From assembly GCA_038522635.1 (NCBI GenBank), contig JBCBJZ010000126.1, positions 1 through 10,768 on the forward strand: a stretch of DNA of 10,768 bases, read 5' to 3'. This stretch comes from JBCBJZ01 sp038522635 (GTDB lineage Bacteria > Pseudomonadota > Alphaproteobacteria > Rhizobiales > Hyphomicrobiaceae). This document shows, piece after piece, positions 1 to 5,729 of this stretch; the first letter of the stretch is position 1, and every line of letters starts with the position of its first letter. The notes under the pieces were generated by a model. That model did no database searches. It saw nothing but the letters and a program-made list of their open reading frames with translations, and was not told the DNA's origin. A program made the position numbers and the translations under genes.

Positions 1-325
1 CGATCAGGGTCTCCCATGAGGGTGTGGGCGTGCGGTAATCGTCGAGCGTGGTGCGCCGCCACAGCCCGCGCGGGTTCGCGGCATCGGTCCAGAAATTATA
101 GACGTGCCCGTTGCGGCGAACGATGTGGGGGATGTTGTCGGGCCGGTCGAGCAGAGCGGTCAGGATATCGCGGTCACGCTCGAAGGAGCCATCGCTGTAG
201 CGTTCGAGCGTGCGCGTGGTCTGTGTTTGGGCCCAGGTGACTGCATCCTCGCCCTCGATCTCTTCGAGCCAGAGGTGGGGATCATCGTCAGGGGCGTCGA
301 GCGTCGGACGGGCGTCGTCGGCCAT
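1..325 (-). CDS. Prolyl oligopeptidase family (S9) serine peptidase, N-terminal fragment
   Basis: This is the first 108 residues of a protein cut by the left window edge. It opens MADDARPTLD and then has the S9A signature DDPHLWLEEIEGEDAVTW (residues 14-31), followed by DGSFERDRDILTALLDRPD and the propeller-entry segment HVYNFWTDAANPRGLWRRTT (about 74-93), which is typical of prolyl oligopeptidase/oligopeptidase B relatives. Such enzymes cleave short peptides after Pro or basic residues using a C-terminal alpha/beta-hydrolase domain covered by a beta-propeller. The catalytic Ser-Asp-His residues would lie beyond the left edge, so activity cannot be judged. The ATG at 325 is supported by a GGAG-like site about 9-11 nt upstream. 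No signal peptide is visible, which suggests a cytoplasmic enzyme. It lies downstream of the molybdoenzyme gene on the same strand with a 122-bp gap, so co-transcription is possible but not shown. Confidence 0.85.
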   Translation of the reverse strand, partial: MADDARPTLDAPDDDPHLWLEEIEGEDAVTWAQTQTTRTLERYSDGSFERDRDILTALLDRPDNIPHIVRRNGHVYNFWTDAANPRGLWRRTTLDDYRTPTPSWETLI

Positions 326-447
326 GGCGTGGATGCTCCGTTGGTGAGGGCGTTGCCGGGATAGCGGGCAACGTTTGCGGTGGACAGCACGACGCGCGTG
401 CTTACCTGCCAGCCGCGCGCGGCAAAGCGCTCATGTAGTCGGCCGCT
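326..447. other. Intergenic gap with small inverted repeats
   Basis: This 122-bp gap separates the molybdoenzyme stop from the peptidase start, both on the minus strand. It holds a 6-bp inverted repeat (AGCACG 386-391 / CGTGCT 397-402, 5-nt loop) and a 12-bp palindrome, GCCGCGCGCGGC, at 412-423. Neither is followed by a T-run on the minus strand, so an intrinsic terminator is not supported. They could be operator-like or chance features of GC-rich DNA. Confidence 0.3.
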
Positions 448-1659
448 TCAACGCACGCGGACGGCGACGCGGTGGACTTCATTGTTGCCAAAGCCACCGC
501 GGTCATAGCGCGTGGTCAGCGGTTGTACGTTGCCGGCCTGGTCGGTCGCCCGCACGCTCAACTCGTAGGAACCGGGTGCTGCGTCCCAGGTGAAGCGCCA
601 GCCCCGCCAAGCGTAAGTGCCAACCGCATCATCGAGTTCGGCACGATGCCAGACGCCGTCAATGCCCACATCGACGCTTGCTATGCCGATGCCGTCGCCA
701 ACCCAGGCGCGTCCGAACAGCGGCACCGGGCCGGCCTCCACGAGCCGTTCGCGCGTGTACCAATCGGGGATGCCCGGCGGCACCATCAACGACTTGACGC
801 GAATGCCCGTCACGGGCGTGCCTGGATCATCGGCGCTGGTCTTGTAGTGGTACGTTCCGGTCTGCTGGAAGCCGTCGAAAGCGTGGTCGAGGACCTCGAT
901 GCGGTTCAGCCATTTGACGCTCGCCATGCCATACCAGCCCGGCACGATGAGCCGCAGCGGGAACCCGTGTTGCGGCAGCAGCGGCGCCCCGTTCATGCCC
1001 CAGACCAGCAGCACATCATCGTCCAGCGCGCGTGCGATGCTCAATGAGCGACCGTAGTCGTGCTCCAGTCCCGCATCGAAGCCACGGTCAGCACCAAGGA
1101 AGGCGATCTCAACCGCATCATCGGTGAGGCCCGCGCGCTCAAGCACGCCCTTAAGCGGCGTGCCCGTCCAAAGCCCGGTGCCGACGGCCTCATGATGCCA
1201 GGGTTGGCTCGGCCAGCGCGGCTGCGCCAGGCTGCGGCCATTGCCCGCGCATTCAAGCGTGACCGGCAGCGTGCGTTCAGGGAGCGCGCGCAAATCATCA
1301 AGCGACAGCGTCAAGGGGCGATCCACGCAACCTGTCACGCCCAGCGACCAGGTGCCGGCATCAGCAACGTAAGGCACGTCGAAGTGGATGAGCAGGTAAT
1401 GCGCGCCAGCAGGCGTGATGTCGTTGTGAAGCGTCTCCAGCAACATGCCGTGGTTGCGGTGCGCGAGGCGAACTTCGGCCCGGTCGAAGTCACCGTCGAG
1501 GGGACCGCGGCGGGAGCGTTCCTGGAAAGGGTTGTGGTCGGAGGCGTTGATCGGCGCGGAGGTCGCGGTTTCCGCTGCGGCGGGCGCCTCGCTGTCGGGC
1601 CGGTGAGAAGCGGCGCTCTGTGAAGGGGAACGATGGGATGCGGGAGACGAGCGTTCCAT
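448..1659 (-). CDS. Sulfite-oxidase-fold molybdopterin-dependent oxidoreductase
   Basis: This 403-residue protein has the sulfite oxidase fold. Residues 1-60 are a Ser/Ala/Pro-rich, probably disordered leader with no Tat or Sec signal. The molybdopterin domain spans about 65-270. It contains VTLECAGNGRS, whose Cys137 is the expected molybdenum ligand, then VGTGLWTGTPLKGVLERAG and the cofactor-pocket segment HGFPLRLIVPGWYGMASVKW (231-250). Residues about 285-403 form the immunoglobulin-like dimerisation domain (WVGDGIGIASVDVGIDG, ending in a beta-rich tail). There is no haem domain. By hand alignment to human sulfite oxidase, the catalytic Tyr matches Tyr270 or Tyr272, but the substrate Arg160 matches Leu90 in HYLLIHFDVP. 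The real substrate is therefore uncertain. The frame is open further upstream to 1959, but the start at 1659 is chosen because AAGGAG (1666-1671) lies 6 nt before it and conserved sequence begins after it. It is transcribed divergently from lemA. Confidence 0.9.
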   Translation of the reverse strand: MERSSPASHRSPSQSAASHRPDSEAPAAAETATSAPINASDHNPFQERSRRGPLDGDFDRAEVRLAHRNHGMLLETLHNDITPAGAHYLLIHFDVPYVADAGTWSLGVTGCVDRPLTLSLDDLRALPERTLPVTLECAGNGRSLAQPRWPSQPWHHEAVGTGLWTGTPLKGVLERAGLTDDAVEIAFLGADRGFDAGLEHDYGRSLSIARALDDDVLLVWGMNGAPLLPQHGFPLRLIVPGWYGMASVKWLNRIEVLDHAFDGFQQTGTYHYKTSADDPGTPVTGIRVKSLMVPPGIPDWYTRERLVEAGPVPLFGRAWVGDGIGIASVDVGIDGVWHRAELDDAVGTYAWRGWRFTWDAAPGSYELSVRATDQAGNVQPLTTRYDRGGFGNNEVHRVAVRVR

Positions 1660-1900
1660 GACCAACTCCTTCAAAAAGGCTTCAACGCCGTAGCTGGCGG
1701 CCAAGCGGGGAGCCCCTCCCCGTGTCACTGCTCTTACCAGAGTGCAACGGCAACAACAAACGACGTCGGTCAGATGCCCCCATCGCGCTTCGCCTGCTGT
1801 TAAGGGCCAGCGCTGGCGGCGGTAGGCAGCCGCGGCCCGTCCGTGTACATCGTCAAGCACAGATGATTGAAAGCGCCGCAGCAGCCTCAAGGGAACCATG
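1660..1900. promoter_or_regulatory. Divergent promoter region between the molybdoenzyme gene and lemA
   Basis: About 240 bp separate two divergently transcribed genes, so promoters for both are expected here. Visible structures are an inverted repeat CGGGGA-GCCCC-TCCCCG at 1706-1722 and a 12-bp perfect palindrome GCCAGCGCTGGC at 1806-1817. A weak sigma70-like pair on the minus strand (TTGTTG, 17 nt, TAAGAG, about 1733-1761) is too poor to call. A function for the palindrome as an operator is speculation. Confidence 0.35.
1666..1671 (-). promoter_or_regulatory. Ribosome binding site fixing the molybdoenzyme start
   Basis: The minus strand reads AAGGAG, then 6 nt (TTGGTC), then ATG. This strong Shine-Dalgarno match selects the start at 1659 over the longer open frame that runs back to 1959 and would overlap the lemA start. 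Confidence 0.8.
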
Positions 1901-2467
1901 ATGACCACCACCAACGCCATCGTTCTGGGCGTTATCGCGTTGATCGCGCTCTTTGCCATCGGGGTCTACAACGGCCTTGTCGGTCTGCGTCAGCGTTGCA
2001 AGCAGGCCTTTGCCGATATCGACGTGCAACTTAAGCAGCGCCAGGACCTCATCCCCAACCTCGTGGAGACGGTGAAGGGCTACGCCAAGCACGAGAGCGA
2101 AACTTTTGAGAAAGTGATCAAGGCGCGCAACGCGGCGGCGGGGGCCAATGGGCCGGCCGCGCAGGCGGAAGCCGAGCGTCAGCTCACCGGCGCGCTCCGG
2201 CAGTTGATGTTGTTGGTGGAGGCCTATCCCGACCTCAAGGCCAACGAGAACTTCAAGCAACTGCAAACCGAGCTGCGTGATCTGGAAAACAAGATCGCTG
2301 CCGCGCGCCGGTTCTTCAACAACACGGCCGCTGAATACAACGCCAAGCGCGAAGCTTTTCCCGCCATCATTTTTGCGAGCCTGCTCGGGTTTGGGCCGCA
2401 GCAATTTTTTGCGCTCGATGAGGCGGACCGGGCGGCTGCTTCGAACGCGCCGGTGGTGAAGTTCTAA
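1901..2467 (+). CDS. lemA: LemA family membrane-anchored protein
   Basis: This is a protein of about 188 residues typical of LemA. An N-terminal membrane anchor (AIVLGVIALIALFAIGVYNG) is followed by the family hallmark around RCKQAFADIDVQLKQRQDLIPNLVETVKGY (residues about 32-61), then the helical bundle with HESETFEKVIKARN, the ENFKQLQTELRDLENKIAAARRFFNN segment and NAKREAFPAIIFASLLGF near the end. The fold is a long alpha-helical bundle on one TM helix with a short extracytoplasmic N-terminus. The molecular role of LemA proteins is poorly known; they are widely found beside M48 or TPM-domain proteins and are thought to act in the envelope. Two ATGs, 1898 and 1901, are possible. AAGGGA at 1889-1894 is better spaced for 1901. 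The M48 gene follows by 154 bp on the same strand, and this pairing is common. Confidence 0.93.
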   Translation: MTTTNAIVLGVIALIALFAIGVYNGLVGLRQRCKQAFADIDVQLKQRQDLIPNLVETVKGYAKHESETFEKVIKARNAAAGANGPAAQAEAERQLTGALRQLMLLVEAYPDLKANENFKQLQTELRDLENKIAAARRFFNNTAAEYNAKREAFPAIIFASLLGFGPQQFFALDEADRAAASNAPVVKF

Positions 2468-2572
2468 CGAGGATCGGTGCGAGCGAGGCGGTAAGGCGGC
2501 GGATTCGCTCAAGACCGCGCCGCAACGCTTTGTTCGCTGAGACCGGGACCTTCAAGACCGAACCCATGAGCT

Positions 2573-2595
2573 GCCGCGCCGAGAAAAGGCGCGGC
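2573..2595 (+). repeat. GC-rich hairpin between lemA and the M48 protease gene
   Basis: GCCGCGCC (2573-2580) and GGCGCGGC (2588-2595) form a perfect 8-bp inverted repeat around the loop GAGAAAA. In RNA this would be a very stable stem-loop. It starts about 105 nt after the lemA stop and ends 26 nt before the proposed TTG start of the protease. No T-run follows, so it is not a classical terminator. It could stabilise the lemA transcript end, attenuate read-through or affect translation of the next gene. Confidence 0.6.
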
Positions 2596-2621
2596 CTCGC
2601 CTTCAACCGACGCGGGTACCC

Positions 2622-3692
2622 TTGTTTAAAGCGTACGGACTCTACAGCCATATCAACGCCAACCGGCTGCGCTCCGGCCTGCTGCTGCTCGGTTTCGTGG
2701 CGTTGCTGCAGATGCTGTTGTTCTCGCTGTTTCTCGCAACCCACGCGTTCTTGGGCGGTGACCTCGACGCCATCTTTTCGCGTGCGTTCGAAAGCTTCAG
2801 GCGCAACTGGCTGTTCGCGCTTCTGGGGGCCGGCGTGTGGTTCCTCATCGCGCTTGCCTACCATCATCGGATGATCCGCAGTGCCACGCGGGCGGCTTCG
2901 GTGGTGCGGGCCGAAGAGCCACAGCTCTACGCGCTCATGGAAGAACTGTGCATCTCGCGGGGGGTGACGATGCCGCGTCTTGAGGTGATCGAGACGCCCG
3001 CTTTGAACGCCTATGCGGCGGGCCTGCGCGAAGGCTCCTATGTGGTCGCGGTCACGCGAGGGTTATTGCAGCGGCTCAACGAAGCGGAGTTGCGCGCCGT
3101 GCTCGCGCATGAGCTGACCCACATCCGCAACCGCGACACGCAGTTGATGGTGGTGGCGGTCATCTTTGCGGGCATGTTCGGTTTCATCGGCGATCGATTG
3201 ATCGGCGGTTGGGATTTCCCTTATGGCGCTTCTCCGCGCAGCCGGCCGCTCGATAGCGATGGTATGGGCAGCTCGCCTGGTGGCATTCGGGTGCGCTTGC
3301 CGCGTTCCGGGGGTGGAGACGGCGGGCGCGGAAACGGAGCCGCCGTCTTGATCGCGTTAGCCGTCGCCGTGCTGATCATCGTCATCAGTTGGGGGCTTTC
3401 GACGTTGATCCGCTTTGCGCTGTCGCGGTCGCGCGAGTATCTCGCTGATGCGGGCGCGGTCGAGCTAACCAAGGACCCCGACGCGATGATCGCAGCGCTG
3501 CGCAAGATCGAGCGCCAGGCGACGTTTGAGGTGCCTTCACGCATGGAGGCGTTCTTCATCGAGAACCCGGTGCGCCAGCGCTTGTCGGGATGGCTTGCGA
3601 CGCACCCGCCGATCCCGGATCGGATCAAGGCGCTGCAGACCTACGCTGGCGGTCGCGTTGCGGCTGAGCCCGCTGAGCCCATCGGCCCTTAG
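2622..3692 (+). CDS. M48 family zinc metalloprotease, HtpX-like membrane protein
   Basis: This 356-residue membrane protease resembles HtpX. TM segments lie at about 18-42 and 63-81. The catalytic part carries HELTH at 163-167 (two zinc His ligands and the catalytic Glu) and SREYLADAGA at 269-278, whose Glu272 is the expected third zinc ligand. A Gly/Ser/Arg-rich loop (about 197-238) precedes another TM segment (239-264), and HPPIPDRIKAL closes the domain. The family degrades damaged or misfolded membrane proteins with its active site on the cytoplasmic side. Start choice: no in-frame ATG exists near the conserved AYGLYSHINANR opening, and TTG at 2622 fits the family length, but its ribosome binding site is weak. 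I give no symbol because htpX orthology cannot be separated from other M48 clades by eye. It probably shares a transcript with lemA. Its TAG stop overlaps the first base pairs of the downstream repeat. Confidence 0.9.
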   Translation: MFKAYGLYSHINANRLRSGLLLLGFVALLQMLLFSLFLATHAFLGGDLDAIFSRAFESFRRNWLFALLGAGVWFLIALAYHHRMIRSATRAASVVRAEEPQLYALMEELCISRGVTMPRLEVIETPALNAYAAGLREGSYVVAVTRGLLQRLNEAELRAVLAHELTHIRNRDTQLMVVAVIFAGMFGFIGDRLIGGWDFPYGASPRSRPLDSDGMGSSPGGIRVRLPRSGGGDGGRGNGAAVLIALAVAVLIIVISWGLSTLIRFALSRSREYLADAGAVELTKDPDAMIAALRKIERQATFEVPSRMEAFFIENPVRQRLSGWLATHPPIPDRIKALQTYAGGRVAAEPAEPIGP

Positions 3693-3740
3693 AGTTCATC
3701 CGCATCAGGTGGAACCACCTGAGGCGAAAGATGAACGGCA
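3691..3740. repeat. Palindromic repeat element, copy 1
   Basis: This 50-bp unit has nested inverted repeats: outer GTTCATC (3694-3700) with GATGAAC, a small CGC/GCG pairing, and an inner TCAGGTG...CACCTGA stem around the short loop GAAC. It begins inside the TAG stop codon of the M48 gene. Copy 2 lies exactly 55 bp further on with a single difference (C3715 versus T3770). The compact nested palindrome in an intergenic site resembles REP-type elements. Confidence 0.85.
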
Positions 3741-3745
3741 GACAA

Positions 3746-3795
3746 AGAGTTCATCCGCATCAGGTGGAATCACCTGAGGCGAAAGATGAACGGCA
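3746..3795. repeat. Palindromic repeat element, copy 2
   Basis: This is the second unit, identical to copy 1 at 49 of 50 positions and separated from it by 5 bp (GACAA). The single change, T3770, falls in the apex loop (GAAT instead of GAAC), so the stem is preserved. It could act as an mRNA-stabilising or transcription-insulating structure between the convergent genes on either side. Confidence 0.85.
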
Positions 3796-3803
3796 AAACA
3801 AAA

Positions 3804-3859
3804 GGTTAGATGTCGGTTCGCTTCAGCTTGCACCGGAACCGACCTCTAAGCTCCTAACC
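3804..3859. repeat. Long interrupted inverted repeat, possible bidirectional end-of-transcript structure
   Basis: The outer arms are GGTTAG (3804-3809) and CTAACC (3854-3859). The inner arms are GTCGGTTC (3812-3819) and GAACCGAC (3836-3843), with a 16-nt loop. The stem is asymmetric (2 nt versus 10 nt internal bulge). It is unrelated in sequence to the two preceding repeat units and ends 4 bp before the stop codon of the minus-strand gene. Its place between convergent genes suggests a shared terminator or transcript-protecting stem, but no clear T-run is present. Confidence 0.6.
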
Positions 3860-3863
3860 GGCG

Positions 3864-5291
3864 TTAAGGTTGGCCCCAGACTTCGACGAAGGCGCGCGCG
3901 TTGGGGGCAGCATTGGCGTCGGCAAGCCGCGTGCGGTAGGTCAACTCGACGCTTTGGACGGGCGGTGCGTCAGCCTTGAGCGCAAGCACGGGCAAGGATG
4001 ATCCCGCGGGCAACCGGCGGCGCACCGTGAAGTCATCACGGCTGCCATCGCGGTAGGTGACGGAGAGCGCGCGCAAGGTGATGCCGCGGTTGCGCACATC
4101 GACCCGCAAAGCGCGCAGCGCCATCGCACCTTGCACCACGCGCACCTTGTCGGTGCGATAGCCAACGCGGTTGCGCGCCAGGAACAGCGGCGGGCTTTGA
4201 CCGCCCAAATAAAACCATGCCTTTGGGGGTTGAGCGGTCCGCGTTTCGGCGGCCGCCGACGTCGTCAGCGTAGAGCCGAGCGGGCGTGAGAGCCAATCGT
4301 CACGGTACTGCGCGACCACATCGAGCGTCGCGCGTTTGGCATCGCGCCGGCGCAGGCGACGCGGGTTCAGCCTTACGGTGACGCCGGTCAAACGTTGATC
4401 GGGCTTGAGCGCCAGCCAAATCGTCTGCCGGTTGGCGGGAAGCGAAGCCCCGTAGGCGACGCGCCGGCTTTCCCCGTTGCCAAACTGCAGCGTGACATCG
4501 TCAAGGTTGATCGCGCCGCCACGGACCTGCAGGCGTAAGCGGGCGAGGCGGTTGAACCCCGTTGGAAACGCGAAGCTGTGCGCGCCGCCGGCTGTGGGCA
4601 CCGATGCACGTGCGACGAGCACGCTGAGCGGTCCGTTGTCGACGATCGGCTGCGGGCGCGGGGGAGGCCGCTTGGGCGGCAGCGCAGGGATCTCAGGCGG
4701 CTCCGGCGGCGGTGCAAGCGCAGCGGTCGTGGTCGCGGGCGCGCCGGGCGTTACGGGCGGTGTTGCGGCGGTTGGCGGCTGGGTTAGCGCGGGCGTGCCG
4801 GCCGGGCTAGCGGGCTGACTGGCGGGCCTTGCGGCAACGGGTGCCGGCGGTACCGGCGTCGGTGGCGCCCGCAAGCCCCACAACTCGAGCGTGGCGAACC
4901 GGCGACCGCGACGGCTGCGCCGATGGAAAGCGAGAGCCCCACGCAGCGCGCGCGGCTCTGCCGTCGGGTTGATCGGCAAGCTGACCTGCCGGTTGCGCAT
5001 CGCAATGCGACGGCGCTCATCGTGGCGCGTGCCATCCCGGTAGATCAGGCGCAGGTTGCGCAACACCACCCGGCGGCCGAGAGGCACAACACGGTAGGCG
5101 ACGAACGACCCGGCGTTGGCGTTAAGGCGGATGAGCGTGCTGCGCGAGCGGCGGTTGTAACGGCCCTGGCCGATCTTGACCCATTCTTGCGCTTCAGCAG
5201 CCGGCGCTTGCGCGAGCGCGCTTTGCGAGCCAATGCCTAGCGTCAGGCAGGCGACCACGAACAGCGCCAGCAAAACAGAGCGGCAGCGCAT
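3864..5291 (-). CDS. Secreted triple-module beta-rich protein of unknown function
   Basis: This is a protein of about 475 residues with a clear Sec signal peptide (MRCRSVLLALFVVACLTLGI, probable cleavage after AQA near residue 29). Three related modules follow, at about 33-140, 220-329 and 356-475. Each contains a hydrophobic-strand pattern of the type LRNLRLIYRDGT / LDDVTLQFGNGE / LRALSVTYRDGS, followed by an Arg-rich strand. Modules 1 and 3 both end in a Glu-(Leu/Val)-Trp-Gly motif (LELWGL, VEVWGQ). Modules 1 and 2 are joined by a linker of about 75 residues rich in Pro, Ala and Thr (142-216), which suggests a wall- or periplasm-spanning spacer. No catalytic motif is visible. A beta-sandwich fold with a binding role is an inference. 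The start is ambiguous: ATG 5291 gives a classical signal peptide but a weak ribosome binding site, whereas ATG 5348 has AAGGGG 9 nt upstream and would add 19 residues. Confidence 0.8.
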   Translation of the reverse strand: MRCRSVLLALFVVACLTLGIGSQSALAQAPAAEAQEWVKIGQGRYNRRSRSTLIRLNANAGSFVAYRVVPLGRRVVLRNLRLIYRDGTRHDERRRIAMRNRQVSLPINPTAEPRALRGALAFHRRSRRGRRFATLELWGLRAPPTPVPPAPVAARPASQPASPAGTPALTQPPTAATPPVTPGAPATTTAALAPPPEPPEIPALPPKRPPPRPQPIVDNGPLSVLVARASVPTAGGAHSFAFPTGFNRLARLRLQVRGGAINLDDVTLQFGNGESRRVAYGASLPANRQTIWLALKPDQRLTGVTVRLNPRRLRRRDAKRATLDVVAQYRDDWLSRPLGSTLTTSAAAETRTAQPPKAWFYLGGQSPPLFLARNRVGYRTDKVRVVQGAMALRALRVDVRNRGITLRALSVTYRDGSRDDFTVRRRLPAGSSLPVLALKADAPPVQSVELTYRTRLADANAAPNARAFVEVWGQP

Positions 5292-5729
5292 GGCGTCCAC
5301 ACTTGAGACATTGGTGGCGTCCACGCCTTGCAAAGCCCTCGCGATCATCGAAGCGGTCCCCTTGTCCCCGTGCACTTGCCAAACAGCATGAAGCGCAAGC
5401 GTTTGAAAAGTGTGGTTGTTCAAGCGATTTACGTAAGACGCGTTATCTATGGCGCCCAGCGGTGAGGTTCGTGAAGGCCCGGCGCGTCGATCGTGCAACG
5501 CTAAGCGGCGCAGTGTGGCGGCGGCATCACGCACGCGTGCCACGCGCCGGTTGGCCAGGCAGGATGTGGGCCGCGTTGCGCGCGTGGCCGCCTCTGGCTA
5601 CGGTACACGCCAACGAAAGCGAAAAGCGGTGATCCAAGCCGTAAGCTTGGCGGGCCATCAACCGGGCGGCGTATGGGTGTCCGCGCGCTTAGGACCGCTG
5701 TAATCCCATAGGTGAGGAGAACCACGGCC
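5292..5729. other. Divergent intergenic region, no convincing gene
   Basis: This 438-bp gap lies between the divergently transcribed secreted-protein and dehydrogenase genes and should hold both promoters. Short open frames here (for example 5449-5703 on the plus strand) are Arg/Ala-rich with no family resemblance and are taken as noncoding. Visible features are an 8-bp palindrome TTACGTAA at 5429-5436 and an inverted repeat CCAAGC-cgtaa-GCTTGG at 5634-5650, about 80 bp before the dehydrogenase start. I see no clear sigma70 pair. The left end may be coding if the secreted protein starts at 5348. Confidence 0.5.
5714..5719 (+). promoter_or_regulatory. Ribosome binding site of the FAD-linked dehydrogenase
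   Basis: GAGGAG lies 10 nt before ATG 5730. It decides the start, because the longer frame opening at GTG 5712 would overlap this Shine-Dalgarno sequence itself. Confidence 0.75.

Noticed and set aside
472..1623. Long plus-strand open frames across the molybdoenzyme gene (472-1047 and 1060-1623).
   Set aside because: They are antisense to a gene with clear family motifs and a strong ribosome binding site, and their translations show no family features; high GC produces such frames.
1706..1722. Hairpin CGGGGA/TCCCCG as a terminator or operator.
   Set aside because: It lies upstream of a gene, has no T-run and is short for GC-rich DNA; function cannot be supported.
3691..3795. Possible CRISPR array.
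   Set aside because: Only two copies exist, the gap is 5 bp rather than a spacer of about 30 bp, and each unit is itself a long palindrome.
5449..5703. An 84-residue plus-strand open frame in the intergenic gap.
   Set aside because: The product is Arg/Ala-rich with no recognisable motif and there is no good ribosome binding site; it more likely reflects GC-rich leader DNA.
5712..5729. GTG at 5712 as the dehydrogenase start.
   Set aside because: It overlaps the Shine-Dalgarno sequence GAGGAG that serves the ATG at 5730.
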